Translations under genes and position numbers: made by a program | NCBI RefSeq assembly: GCF_000426285.1 | Contig: NZ_AUFB01000008.1 | Span: 1 to 64,000 of the forward strand | Direction: 5' to 3' | DNA from: Rhizobium leucaenae USDA 9039 | Lineage (GTDB): Bacteria > Pseudomonadota > Alphaproteobacteria > Rhizobiales > Rhizobiaceae | DNA: 64,000 nucleotides | Notes under the pieces: generated by a model | What the model was told of the DNA's origin: nothing | Databases searched by the model: none | Seen by the model: only the letters and a program-made list of their open reading frames with translations | Part shown: positions 7,479 through 17,162 of the stretch, piece after piece | How the letters are laid out: each line of letters starts with the position of its first letter | Position numbering within the stretch: the first letter of the stretch is position 1

Positions 7479-9527
7479 CTATGCGTGTGCTTCCAATAAG
7501 TCGGCGGTCACCGGTCTGCCCAGGTGAAATCCTTGAACTCGGTCGATACTGAGGTTCTGGAGCACAGACATCTGAGCCTCGGTCTCCACACCTTCTACCA
7601 GAATGGTATTTCCCCGGTTACGGATAAGGGCGACCATGTCCTGCAGCATGGTGAGCCCGCGCTGATCGGAACAATCATGCAGGAAGGTCCGGTCCACCTT
7701 GACGGTATCGAACTCGATCGCCCGGAGCCACGACAATCCGGCGTAGCCGGAGCCGAAGTCATCCAACCAAATCTCGACGCCGAGCGCCTGGAGATCGGCG
7801 ACACACTGCAGCACCTCGGGTTGCATCTCCATATCCAGGCCCTCTGTGACTTCCAGCGCAAGCCGGGACCCGGATACTCCAGTTTCTCGCAGGATGGCTG
7901 CAACGCTGGTTGCGAAACCCGGGGATCTTAGCTGTACCGGAGAGACATTCACGCTCACCGTGGTCATGCGGTCGGATGCCAGGATGTCCTGACAGGCCGT
8001 CTTGATCGCCCAGCGACCCAATTCGATAATAGATCCGGTTCGTTCGGCGATTGGAATAAAGACGCCAGGCGGCACGAAGCTTCCGTCGGGCAGACGAAGT
8101 CGCATCAAAGCCTCGACAGCCTTCATCTGGCCGTCCCTGAGATCGAATATCGGTTGATAGACCAGCGACACCAGTCTCCGTTCGATAGCTGCCGCCAGCA
8201 GCGGTACCAATTTTCCGGCATCCTCGTTGGGACGCCGCAGCGTCGGGTCAAATATTCGCACGCAGTTGCGGCCAGAGGCTTTTGCGCTATAGAGCGCAAG
8301 GTCGGCCTCACGCACAAGCCATTCCACCTTTGCTCCCGATCGCTCGCTGATAAAGGCAACACCGACGCTCACAGTTACGAACTGGGTGTCGTCCGGCCGC
8401 TCTTCATGCTGGATGGCGAGCGCCTCGACCTGGTGCCGAATCTTCCCCGCCATATAGGTTGCGTCATCCTGCGCTCGCAAAGGCATGACAACGATGAACT
8501 CCTCGCCGCCGTAACGGCCGATGACGCCCCCATGGCGCTCGACCAGTTTCTGAAGCGTCATGGCGATAACGGTCAGACATCGGTCGCCTTCCTGATGGCC
8601 ATACCGATCGTTGAAGCGCTTGAAGAAGTCGACGTCGATCAGAATGACGGAAAATTCGCGGCCTTCATTTTTCCACGCGCTCCAGCACTCGTTCAGCCTC
8701 CGATCAATCGCGCGCCTATTCTCGATGCCTGTGAGGTAATCAGTGTGCGAAAGACGCAACAACGCTTTTCCGCGCTCCGCCGCCTCACAATGCTGCTGGC
8801 GCGCTTCCACTGCATTCAGGAAAACGTTGTAACGCTCGACATTCAAACGCCAGTTCACGAAGGATGTGAATATGAAGCACGAGACGTAAAACAGTCCGAA
8901 GGCGAGTTGGTAGGCCGGCGTCGATGGAAACGAAGCGTATAGCGCCACAAAAAACACCATCAACACGGTGCCGGACGTCACGACAGACAGGCGAAACGAG
9001 AAGCTGAAGAACAGATTCGCGCCCATCATGAAAATCGCGCCGAAGATCATGTAGTACGACATGCTCATCGCGTATTTTGTGGCGATCGCAGGGCAGAGCC
9101 AGCCGACATAACCGGAGACCAGCGCCAAGGCGCACGTGCAGTCCAGCCAAACGGTCTTCGCTTTCGCCAACCTTAAAATCTCAAAGGCGACAAGCACAGT
9201 GGCAGCGACGGCAAACCGCATGACGATTGTGAGCGGCGCGACATCGGGGATGAGCCAGGTGTCAGGGGCGGCAAAGGCGAGATAAACGGCCACCGCCATC
9301 CACAATCCCTTATGCGTGCATTCCCGGCGGGCGGCGTCATTTTCCGCTGCATATGCTGCCCTCATCTCCAGAGTGGAGTTATGAAGTTCTTTCGTTGGCA
9401 CAGCGCTGTCTACGTCCAGAAGCGCGGCGTTTGCGGGAACTCCGGATGCGATCTGCTCTGAAGATACTTGCTCATAGAACATGCGGCGATGCCTCCCGAG
9501 CATTGCTGCCGATAAACCTGAGTTCAC
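7479..9527 (-). CDS. Membrane GGDEF-EAL protein (c-di-GMP turnover)
   Basis: The protein should make and/or break cyclic di-GMP. About six membrane helices fill residues 74-222 and form a MASE-like sensor region. A GGDEF domain follows with an intact GGEEF site at 340-344 and IDVDFFKRFND upstream. The C-terminal EAL domain keeps EAL at 472-474, the Asn of NVSP at 527 and DDFGSGY at 589-595, so both activities are chemically possible. Length is 682 residues from the first in-frame ATG; another start a little downstream (Met9 or Met16) cannot be excluded. No cotranscribed partner is apparent, and the next gene upstream is divergent. Confidence 0.9.
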   Translation of the reverse strand: MNSGLSAAMLGRHRRMFYEQVSSEQIASGVPANAALLDVDSAVPTKELHNSTLEMRAAYAAENDAARRECTHKGLWMAVAVYLAFAAPDTWLIPDVAPLTIVMRFAVAATVLVAFEILRLAKAKTVWLDCTCALALVSGYVGWLCPAIATKYAMSMSYYMIFGAIFMMGANLFFSFSFRLSVVTSGTVLMVFFVALYASFPSTPAYQLAFGLFYVSCFIFTSFVNWRLNVERYNVFLNAVEARQQHCEAAERGKALLRLSHTDYLTGIENRRAIDRRLNECWSAWKNEGREFSVILIDVDFFKRFNDRYGHQEGDRCLTVIAMTLQKLVERHGGVIGRYGGEEFIVVMPLRAQDDATYMAGKIRHQVEALAIQHEERPDDTQFVTVSVGVAFISERSGAKVEWLVREADLALYSAKASGRNCVRIFDPTLRRPNEDAGKLVPLLAAAIERRLVSLVYQPIFDLRDGQMKAVEALMRLRLPDGSFVPPGVFIPIAERTGSIIELGRWAIKTACQDILASDRMTTVSVNVSPVQLRSPGFATSVAAILRETGVSGSRLALEVTEGLDMEMQPEVLQCVADLQALGVEIWLDDFGSGYAGLSWLRAIEFDTVKVDRTFLHDCSDQRGLTMLQDMVALIRNRGNTILVEGVETEAQMSVLQNLSIDRVQGFHLGRPVTADLLEAHA

Positions 9528-9663
9528 CGCTTTCCAAAGTTCCGTCTGTGTTGCTCACGAAATTTAGCTCGTACTGCTAGAAATACCCTCTTGACGTGCA
9601 AAATCCAATCGCGTTCTGTCGTCCACATATTTATGCTTAACATTGTGTGGACGGAGTTCATTT

Positions 9664-10701
9664 ATGGCACAAGGTTTTAAGTTCGACGGCGAAAGTCTCA
9701 TTGCACCCGGTCAAGCTTTTCGCCCCATTGAGCTAGACGACCTTCCACCCTCAGATCAGATGATAACGGCGAAGGCGGAGCTTGCTCTCACGCTCGATCT
9801 ATCGCTTCAACAGTTTCGATCCGAAGTGGATCCCCAAGTCATCGTGAGCCGACTATCGCAGGCCTTGCATCAGATCCGCCGTCGATTTCACGTCAACGTT
9901 TGGAATGAAATCGTCCTCCTGACGCAGAACCATCCTGTCGCTCGTTTTTTGCTTCAGGATCCATTCACGCGATGGTCATTCGATAAGCCGCGCGGCTATG
10001 CGGGTGACGCGCATCTGCTCGATTTCATCTACGGCCATGCACAAGTGGAGGAAGAAATCGCCGCCTCCACCGAGCTGGGCAGAAGCATCTATGACTACAC
10101 CAAGGCCGCTTCCTCGTCGGTCGCCGTAAGAGAGCGCCGCGATATCCTTGCACGACGGGTGGACGAATACGCCAAGGATCGACCCGGCTCGACGGAAGTC
10201 CTGGCGGTGGCATCCGGCCATCTTCGCGAAGCCGCATTGTCAACGGCGCTTCGGGAAGGAAAAATCAGACGCTGGATTGCGCTTGATCAGGACCCGCTGA
10301 GTGTGGGCACGGTCGCGCGCGACTTTGCCGGAACATGCGTCGAAGCCGTGGACGGTACGGTGAAGAGCTTGCTTTCCAACAAGCATGCCCTCGGGCATTT
10401 CGATTATATCTACGCTGCAGGCCTCTACGATTATCTCACCTTCCCGGTTGCTGCCAGATTGACGCGCAAATGCGTTGCAATGCTGAAGCCCGGCGGTTCC
10501 TTCCTGTTTGCGAATTTCTCGCAGGAAATCGAAGTCGACGGCTACATGGAAGCGTTCATGAATTGGCCTCTCCTCCTGCGTTCGGAAAACGACATGCAAA
10601 TGATTGCCGAAGCAGGTGCCGTTAATGCGGAGACAAAAGTATCCGTTTGGTTTGGAAAGAACCGCAACATTCTTTATTGCGAAATTACAAAGGCGGAGTG
10701 A
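9664..10701 (+). CDS. SAM-dependent methyltransferase, EF/3-hydroxypalmitate methyl ester type
   Basis: A 345-residue class I methyltransferase-like protein. Before the Rossmann fold it carries the phrase KPRGYAGDAHLLDFIYG (108-124), which I associate with a family annotated as extracellular-factor (3-hydroxypalmitic acid methyl ester) biosynthesis. The SAM loop is around 178-190 (LAVASGHLREA, in the place of the usual GCGPARE), and the acidic residue after strand 2 is in the ALDQDP segment. The ATG at 9664 follows GGAG by 7 bases. It stands alone between a divergent GGDEF-EAL gene and a convergent histidine kinase. The substrate is unknown; the EF link is from motif memory only. Confidence 0.65.
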   Translation: MAQGFKFDGESLIAPGQAFRPIELDDLPPSDQMITAKAELALTLDLSLQQFRSEVDPQVIVSRLSQALHQIRRRFHVNVWNEIVLLTQNHPVARFLLQDPFTRWSFDKPRGYAGDAHLLDFIYGHAQVEEEIAASTELGRSIYDYTKAASSSVAVRERRDILARRVDEYAKDRPGSTEVLAVASGHLREAALSTALREGKIRRWIALDQDPLSVGTVARDFAGTCVEAVDGTVKSLLSNKHALGHFDYIYAAGLYDYLTFPVAARLTRKCVAMLKPGGSFLFANFSQEIEVDGYMEAFMNWPLLLRSENDMQMIAEAGAVNAETKVSVWFGKNRNILYCEITKAE

Positions 10702-10737
10702 CTCGATCGTCGTTCCCGTCTTTCGCCACTTCGAGCA

Positions 10738-10771
10738 GCACCGCCTTTGTCCAAGCCAGGCAAGGCGGTGC
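10738..10771. terminator. Hairpin between two convergent genes
   Basis: GCACCGCCTT (10738-10747) and AAGGCGGTGC (10762-10771) form a perfect 10-bp stem in the 81-base gap between the methyltransferase and the histidine kinase gene ends. It lacks a T-tract, so it may work as a bidirectional or weak terminator. Confidence 0.5.
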
Positions 10772-10782
10772 AGTGTGCCTGC

Positions 10783-13700
10783 TCAATTCGAATTGCGGCC
10801 ATCGCGAACCATAGCCCGTAACTCCTCGAGATCCCGGCGTAATGTCTCGGCAAGATCGCTGAGGTCTGCATCCAGGCTGGTTTTCATGGCGTGGGCCAAT
10901 GCGAATTCCCCCGAGCGTATGACGTCGCGCCATCGGGGCTGAAGGGGCAAGGTTTCGAGCAACAGATATTTTTCGAGCGTGCGGGCCTGCAGCGAAGAGC
11001 GGTCCAAGTTCACGCGCCAGATTCCGCTGCGCTCGGCGAAATCGATCTTGCCTTTGCCGGTCATCCGTTTCCAGAGTTCGACACTCTGTTTCATCACATC
11101 GATGATGGTTAAACGAAAGGCGCGTTGCTGCTTGGGTTCGGCAAGCGGCTCGATGGGCGCTGTATCCGGGCGCTCAGGCTCAGGCGTCAAAACGGTCAAG
11201 TTGGCGCCTGCGCTGTCGATTGCTCCCAAAAGATGGTGAACCACTCGATCTCTGCGGGGCAGATCGCTCGCCGAAATCGGTTGGACGACGAGCGCAAGTC
11301 CTCCGCCGGTTCCGATATCGAACTCGAAGGCGCTGAGAGCGAATGCATCGGCGCCGAGGCGAATGCTCGGCTGGAAAAATTCGCCCTCCCGTTTCACGGC
11401 TTGATACATGGATTCCGCGAGTTCGGTACCCGTCAGCGACGAAAGCGCTGTTTCGTTTGCGATGATCGGCACGTTAAACATGCCGAGGGCAGCCTCGTTT
11501 GCGTAGATGATCCGGTGCTGGTGATCGGTACAGAGAATTGCCACCTCGAAAATCTCGAGAAGTCTGGCCATACGCTGTTGCGACAGCCGAAGCGCGTCCT
11601 CGACTTCAACCCGTCGCTCGATCTCGGCCCTAAGCGAGCTGTTTTCACGGATCTGGCTGCGTGCGCGTGCGGCCTCCAGCAGCGTTGCCACCCTAGCCAG
11701 CAGCTCGTCCTTGACGAAGGGTTTGACGACATAATCATTCGCGCCATGTTCGAAGCCGGCGATCACGTCGCGCGTGCGGCTGCGCGCCGTTACCATGATG
11801 ATGGGTACATCGAGCAAGTCGTAGCGCTCGCGGATAGCCTTGGCGACTTCCAGCCCGCTCATGCCGGGCATCATCACATCGAGCACGACGAGGTCGGGCT
11901 TCATGCGATTGATGAAGGCCAGCGCATCCGCACCGCTTTCCGCCGCGCGCACGACATAGCCGACCGGCTGGAGGACATTGCGCAGCACCTGGATGTTGAT
12001 CGGCTCGTCGTCGACCACAAGGATCAGCGGCGCACCGGGAGCCAGCGGCGCATCGGCGGCGATCTGGCTGCGCGCGATCATGTCGACCGTCTCGTGCAGG
12101 CGCTTCTGATCGAGTTCCTCCCCGAAATAATCGATATGGGACGGCTCGACCGTGGCGGCTGGCAGCACCAGCGTGAAGCGCGACCCTTCGCCAAGCATGG
12201 AATGGGCGGTGAGCTTACCATTCAGGAAAGTGGCGAGCTGACGGGCGATCGTCAGCCCCAGACCGGTGCCGGCCGGTCCTCGCGTGCCATCCCCGAAACC
12301 CGCCTGCTCCAGCGGCTGGAAGATGCGCTCCAGGCTGTCGCTGGCAATGCCGACGCCCGTGTCCTCGACGCTGATCGCCACATTCTTGCCGGCCGGTATG
12401 GCCACGACGCGGATTGTGCTCTGGCCGGCATATTTGATGGCGTTTCCAAGGAGATTGTAGAGGATCTGCTCGAAACGCACGGGGTCCGCCATGACGAAGG
12501 GAATGTCTTCGGGGATATCGACCTCGAGGGCCACCGGCTCGCCGCGCAGCAGCGGCTCGCACATTTTCAGCACGTTGCTGACGCTGGTCGCGATATGTAC
12601 GGGGTGGATGTCGAGCCGCATGCGGCCCTGGCGGATACGATAGAGATCGAGGAGATCATCCACCAGGCGCGAAAGACGTCGCGCACTGAAGCTGATGAGT
12701 TGAAGCTGGTTGCGCTGGGTTGCCGTCAAGTCGCCGGCAACACCTGCCACCAGGGTTTCGGAAATGCCGATGATGCCGTTGAGGGGCGTGCGCAATTCAT
12801 GCGAGGTGTTGGCGACAAAGGCATCCTTCATCCGGTCCGCCTCTTCGAGCGCCTTGTTTTTCTCCTCGATCAGGCCGACATGCGTTTCCAGTTCGGCGTT
12901 CTTCTGATTGATAAGGTTGAGCTGTTCGCGCACGGCATCGCGCATGCGCGTGAAACTCGCCGTCAGCCGGCCGAGTTCGGATGGGTTCTTGATCGTCGGC
13001 ATGGCATGATCGAGATCGCCGTCGGCAATCGCGCCTGCCGCATCGGTCAGGCGCTGCACGGGCCGGGTCATCGTGCCGGAGAGATAAAAGACCAGGGTGA
13101 CGAGCACAGGCAGCAGAACCAGGGCCAGCGTGATGACGATCTGCCGGAGGGAATTGCTGTTGGCGAAGGCGACAGATTCCGGCACTTCGGCAACCAAGCT
13201 CCAGGGAACGCCGCCAAAATGCAATTGGACATTTGCCGCAAGCGCCGGAACATCGCCAAGCCCGTCCTCAACGAGCGCCGTGCCGGAGGGCGTGCTGTCA
13301 CCGATCGCCGCGGGATTGCTACGCGCACCCGGCTGATGACCCGCCGGCGCAGAGATGTAGAAACCATCGGAATTGAGGAGATAGAGACTGCTGGTTTCCC
13401 CCTGCTGCGACTGAACGATCCGGTTGAGCCCCTTGGTGCCCATGCGGAAGATGACCATGCCGCGCACTTTGTTGTAGAAGGCAACGCGAACGGCGACGTA
13501 GGCGCCGAATTTGCCGGTGACCGGATCGGTGGTGAAATCGCCCACCAACATGGTCCGCTCCCGTGGCGCTTCGGCCATGGCGCGCGCAAGGCGGGAGAGG
13601 GGCGTCGGAGCCACCAGCGTCTTCAGGTCCGTACCAAGATAGCGGTCCTTCTCGACCGAATAGACGACACGCTGTTCCGGGGTGATGAGGTACAGATTCT

Positions 13701-14172
13701 CGAATTCGGAGGTCGTGACGAAGCTGACGAAATCATCGTGGAACTGCTGATGAGCGTTGGCATATTCGAGCGCCGAACGCAGCATGGCGTCATTGTCCTT
13801 CGGCAGCGCCGCGCCGCCACCATCGCTGTCGATCCCGAACATCTGGCGCAGGATGGCGGTTGCCCGCTCGGGCGAAGGATCGATCTGGCGAAACGCATAG
13901 GCAAAACCATAAAAGTCACCGATCGAATAGCGCACGGCATTCGACTGGCTGAGGCTTTCAGCCTGCCTTGTGGCAAAGGTCAGATATTGTTCGATTTCGC
14001 TGCGCTTGGCGTCTCGAACGAAGGCGAGCTTGGCAAAAGTCTCCACCGTGACGCTGCGATTGAGGATGTAGAAGAAGGCGGAAGCGGTGGCCAGCAATGG
14101 CAGCAGGCTGATCGCCAGGAGGATGAGCAGAAGACGGCCCCGAAATCCGGATGGCGACAGCGCTCTCAGCAT
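10783..14172 (-). CDS. Hybrid sensor histidine kinase with receiver and PAS domains
   Basis: A 1129-residue membrane kinase. Helix 1 is at 13-35, then a periplasmic dCache-like region to about 342, helix 2 at 343-365, a HAMP segment to 420 and a coiled coil. The HisKA box has the phospho-acceptor His458 (TSHELRTPLNG), then the N box NLLGNAIKYAG, G1 DTGVGIA and G2 GTGLGLTIA. A receiver domain follows with phospho-acceptor Asp765 (VVLDVMMPGMSG) and Lys817, then a PAS-like domain (866-970) and a conserved helical end. The start at 14172 gives a short cytoplasmic N-terminus and has GGGAA before it; a longer open frame upstream would cross the promoter region. No response regulator gene is adjacent. 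It is divergent from the ABC importer, which may be its target or its ligand source. Confidence 0.9.
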   Translation of the reverse strand: MLRALSPSGFRGRLLLILLAISLLPLLATASAFFYILNRSVTVETFAKLAFVRDAKRSEIEQYLTFATRQAESLSQSNAVRYSIGDFYGFAYAFRQIDPSPERATAILRQMFGIDSDGGGAALPKDNDAMLRSALEYANAHQQFHDDFVSFVTTSEFENLYLITPEQRVVYSVEKDRYLGTDLKTLVAPTPLSRLARAMAEAPRERTMLVGDFTTDPVTGKFGAYVAVRVAFYNKVRGMVIFRMGTKGLNRIVQSQQGETSSLYLLNSDGFYISAPAGHQPGARSNPAAIGDSTPSGTALVEDGLGDVPALAANVQLHFGGVPWSLVAEVPESVAFANSNSLRQIVITLALVLLPVLVTLVFYLSGTMTRPVQRLTDAAGAIADGDLDHAMPTIKNPSELGRLTASFTRMRDAVREQLNLINQKNAELETHVGLIEEKNKALEEADRMKDAFVANTSHELRTPLNGIIGISETLVAGVAGDLTATQRNQLQLISFSARRLSRLVDDLLDLYRIRQGRMRLDIHPVHIATSVSNVLKMCEPLLRGEPVALEVDIPEDIPFVMADPVRFEQILYNLLGNAIKYAGQSTIRVVAIPAGKNVAISVEDTGVGIASDSLERIFQPLEQAGFGDGTRGPAGTGLGLTIARQLATFLNGKLTAHSMLGEGSRFTLVLPAATVEPSHIDYFGEELDQKRLHETVDMIARSQIAADAPLAPGAPLILVVDDEPINIQVLRNVLQPVGYVVRAAESGADALAFINRMKPDLVVLDVMMPGMSGLEVAKAIRERYDLLDVPIIMVTARSRTRDVIAGFEHGANDYVVKPFVKDELLARVATLLEAARARSQIRENSSLRAEIERRVEVEDALRLSQQRMARLLEIFEVAILCTDHQHRIIYANEAALGMFNVPIIANETALSSLTGTELAESMYQAVKREGEFFQPSIRLGADAFALSAFEFDIGTGGGLALVVQPISASDLPRRDRVVHHLLGAIDSAGANLTVLTPEPERPDTAPIEPLAEPKQQRAFRLTIIDVMKQSVELWKRMTGKGKIDFAERSGIWRVNLDRSSLQARTLEKYLLLETLPLQPRWRDVIRSGEFALAHAMKTSLDADLSDLAETLRRDLEELRAMVRDGRNSN

Positions 14173-14422
14173 CGGCAGTATTCCCGCATCATGTCTGGTA
14201 TGCCCTCCTCCCGCTTTCCCCTGGCGGATAATTCCGGCCAATCTATACAATTGCGGAAAAAGGGGAGTCGGTTTTTTCGATATGATCGGAATTTCCGGTT
14301 TTGACGATTTTGCCGCAACTCTTCCCGGAATTGTCGGATGACTTTGCCGCTTGTCCCGCGCTGATATGACGGCGCAAACCGGGCCGGGCAAGAACCTGCG
14401 CCCTGAGAGATGGGGAACGGAA

Positions 14423-16078
14423 ATGAACATCAGGACTATTTTGAAGGCCGCGCTCATTGCCAGTGTCATGGCGCCGGCGTCGGCGCGCGCAGAGGTGATG
14501 TTGACCGCGTTGCCGGACGAATCGACCGCATGGGTCGAGAATTTCAATCCCTTCAACACGACGACCCGCGTGCCGTCGGTAGAAGATTTCATGTACGAGC
14601 CGCTGATCATCTTCAACGCGCTCAAGGATGGCGAGCCGAACTATCGGCTGGCGGAATCCTTTGCCTATTCGGGCGATCTGAAAAGCGTCACCTTCAAGCT
14701 CAGGGACGCGAAATGGTCTGACGGAAAGCCGTTTACCGCGAAGGACGTGGTCTTCACCTTCAACCTGATCAAAGAGCACAAGGCGCTCGACCTGCAAGCG
14801 ATTTGGGATCAGATCGATGGCATCGAGGCAGTTGACGATCATACGGTCAAGATCAACTATAAGAATGCCGACAGCGGCCTGATCTTCAAGATCGTGCAGG
14901 TCTACATCGTCCCGGAACATATCTGGGCCTCGGTTAAAGATCCCGTCACCTTCACCAACCCCAACCCGGTCGGCAGCGGCCCGCTCACCGAAATCCGCCG
15001 CTTCACGCCGCAGGAATATATCCAGTGCCGGAACCCCAATTATTGGGACAACGCGACGCTGAAGGTCGATTGTATGCGTTTCCCGCAGGTCGCCGGCAAT
15101 GATCAGACGATCGCGCTTGCCGCCAAGGGCGAACTCGACTGGTTCGGTTCTTTTCTTCCAGACATCGAAAAGACCTATGTCGGTACCGATCCTAAAAACC
15201 ATGGCTATTGGTTCCCGGCCGGTTCGATGGTTGCCTTTACTATGAATTTTGAAACGGCGAATGCCGGCAATCATGAGGCCTTCAACAATCTCGCCTTCCG
15301 CCGCGCCTTCTCCATGGCGATGGATCGTCAGGCAATGGTCGATATTGCAGGCTATGGCTATCCGACGCTCAACGAATATCCGTCGGGCCTCGGTCGCGCC
15401 TTCCACTCATGGAACAATCCGAAAGTGGATGAGGAATATGGCGCCTATTCGAAATACAATGTCGAGAGCGCCAAGGCCGAGCTCGCCAAGGCCGGCTTCA
15501 AGGATATCGATGGCGACGGTTTCGTGGAAAATCCAGACGGCAGCAAGATCAGCTTCGACATTATCGTGCCGAATGGCTGGACGGATTGGGTCAACACCTG
15601 CCAGCTCGCGATCGAAGGATTGACCCAGATCGGTATCCAGGCAAAGGTTTCAACGCCGGATGTTCCCGGCTGGACCGATGCGCTGACCACCGGCAAATAC
15701 GATGTGGCGATCAATTCGTTCCGCACCGGCGTCACACCTCATTTCATGTATGACGAAGCACTCAATTCGCGCAACAAAGGCAAGACGCGCTATGCATCGG
15801 CCCACTACAGCAACCCTGAGCTCGACGCGCTTTTGAACTCCTTCTACACAACCAATGATCATGGGCAGCAGCTTCAAACCATGAACAAGATCGAGGAGTT
15901 CATCGGCGCGAACCTGCCCTTCGTCGCGGTCTACAACAATCCGCTCTGGTACGAATACAATACCAAGCGGTTCACCGGCTGGTTCAGCGCGGACAATCCG
16001 GTTGCTCGCCCGGTTGTCTACGACGGCGTGCCGGAGCGTCTCCTGCATCTTCTGGCGCTGCGTCCGGTCGCACAATAG
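14423..16078 (+). CDS. ABC transporter periplasmic solute-binding protein, family 5 (peptide/oligosaccharide type)
   Basis: A 551-residue periplasmic binding protein with a signal peptide ending in ASARA. The body has family-5 features: PLIIFNALKDGEPNYRLAES, the KWSDGKPFTAKDVVFTF block near residue 100, and the FRRAFSMAMDRQ segment. Family 5 proteins bind di- and oligopeptides, nickel or oligosaccharides; the AKGELDWFGSFLPDIEK region is not specific enough for me to choose. The ATG at 14423 has GGGGAACGGAA before it. It leads the five-gene importer operon and is divided from the permeases by a strong hairpin. Confidence 0.9.
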   Translation: MNIRTILKAALIASVMAPASARAEVMLTALPDESTAWVENFNPFNTTTRVPSVEDFMYEPLIIFNALKDGEPNYRLAESFAYSGDLKSVTFKLRDAKWSDGKPFTAKDVVFTFNLIKEHKALDLQAIWDQIDGIEAVDDHTVKINYKNADSGLIFKIVQVYIVPEHIWASVKDPVTFTNPNPVGSGPLTEIRRFTPQEYIQCRNPNYWDNATLKVDCMRFPQVAGNDQTIALAAKGELDWFGSFLPDIEKTYVGTDPKNHGYWFPAGSMVAFTMNFETANAGNHEAFNNLAFRRAFSMAMDRQAMVDIAGYGYPTLNEYPSGLGRAFHSWNNPKVDEEYGAYSKYNVESAKAELAKAGFKDIDGDGFVENPDGSKISFDIIVPNGWTDWVNTCQLAIEGLTQIGIQAKVSTPDVPGWTDALTTGKYDVAINSFRTGVTPHFMYDEALNSRNKGKTRYASAHYSNPELDALLNSFYTTNDHGQQLQTMNKIEEFIGANLPFVAVYNNPLWYEYNTKRFTGWFSADNPVARPVVYDGVPERLLHLLALRPVAQ

Positions 16079-16119
16079 CTCCGGCGCGTCCGGTTCGATC
16101 CATCTCCCGGACCCGCTCC

Positions 16120-16148
16120 TTCGGTTCAGGCTTAAAGCCTGAACCGAA
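16120..16148 (+). repeat. Perfect 14-bp hairpin between binding-protein and permease genes
   Basis: TTCGGTTCAGGCTT and AAGCCTGAACCGAA flank a single A. No T-tract follows, so in the transcript it would act as a stable 3' hairpin protecting the binding-protein message rather than a full terminator. Such elements are known to raise binding-protein levels over those of membrane partners. Confidence 0.7.
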
Positions 16149-16181
16149 CGGCGACGGTCACCCACCGCCGGAGATAAGCCG

Positions 16182-17159
16182 ATGATGTTCATTCTGCGAA
16201 GACTGTTCTTTTATATCGCCGCCTTTTTCACCGCGGCCACGATCAATTTTTTCATCCCGCGGCTGATGCCGGGCAATCCGGTGGACGTAATGTTCGCCAA
16301 GATGAATTCCTCGCTGCCGCCCGAAGCCAAAACCGCCCTGATCGAAACCTTCGGTTTTGCCTCGGGACCGCTCTATCTGCAGTTTTTCGACTACATAAAA
16401 AGCGTCTTCACGTGGAATCTGGGACCATCGATCAAATTCTATCCGCTGACGGTAGGCCAGGTACTCGGCCACGCGCTGCCCTGGACAATCACGCTCGCTG
16501 GCACTGCCTCCGTTCTCGCCTTCCTATCGGGTTCGTTGCTTGGGGTATCGGCGGCCTGGCGTCGCGGCGGCATCCTCGATACGATCGCGTCTCCCGGTGC
16601 ACTGGCGATCCAGTCCATTCCCGCGGTCGTCGTGGCTCTGACCGTGCTCTATGTCTTCGGCCTGATCCTGGCCTGGTTTCCAACAAGCTTCGCCTTCGAT
16701 CCCCAGCTTGATCCGGGGCTGACGCCGAGCTTCCTCTCAAGCGCGCTTTACCACGCCGTCATGCCCGTCGTGTCGCTCGCCTTCGTTCACATTGGCGGCT
16801 ATCTCGTCACCATGCGCAACAACATGATCGGCCAGCTTGGCGAGGATTATGTCGTCATGGGTCAGGCCAAGGGCCTTTCCGACCGCCGTGTGATGTTCAA
16901 CTACGCAGCGCGCAACGCCCTGCTGCCCAGCGTGACGGCGTTTGCCATTACGCTTGGCGCTGTGATGGGCGGCTCGCTGGTGACCGAGGTGGTGTTCAAT
17001 TACCCCGGTCTCGGACATCTCCTTTATCTCGGCATCGTCGCTCGCGACTATCCGCTGATCCAGGGTCAGTTGCTGATCATGACCCTTGCCATGCTCTCGG
17101 CCAATCTGCTCGTCGACCTCATCTACGTCCTGCTTGACCCAAGACTGCGGAAGGCTTGA
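16182..17159 (+). CDS. ABC transporter permease (DppB/OppB type)
   Basis: A 325-residue inner-membrane protein of the DppB class with about six helices: N-terminal helix LFFYIAAFFTAATINFFI, the PRLMPGNPVD phrase typical for this subunit, and the EAA loop around residues 225-245 (DYVVMGQAKGLSDRRVMFNYAARNA) that docks on the ATPases. It pairs with the downstream DppC-type permease to form the channel. It lies 103 bases after the binding-protein gene and 3 bases before the second permease gene. Confidence 0.9.
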   Translation: MMFILRRLFFYIAAFFTAATINFFIPRLMPGNPVDVMFAKMNSSLPPEAKTALIETFGFASGPLYLQFFDYIKSVFTWNLGPSIKFYPLTVGQVLGHALPWTITLAGTASVLAFLSGSLLGVSAAWRRGGILDTIASPGALAIQSIPAVVVALTVLYVFGLILAWFPTSFAFDPQLDPGLTPSFLSSALYHAVMPVVSLAFVHIGGYLVTMRNNMIGQLGEDYVVMGQAKGLSDRRVMFNYAARNALLPSVTAFAITLGAVMGGSLVTEVVFNYPGLGHLLYLGIVARDYPLIQGQLLIMTLAMLSANLLVDLIYVLLDPRLRKA

Positions 17160-17162
17160 CCC

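Noticed and set aside
11125..14304. A 1059-codon open frame on the plus strand opposite the histidine kinase
   Set aside because: It lies fully antisense to a gene with clear kinase, receiver and PAS motifs. Its translation shows no family blocks and is explained by the codon bias of the GC-rich kinase gene.
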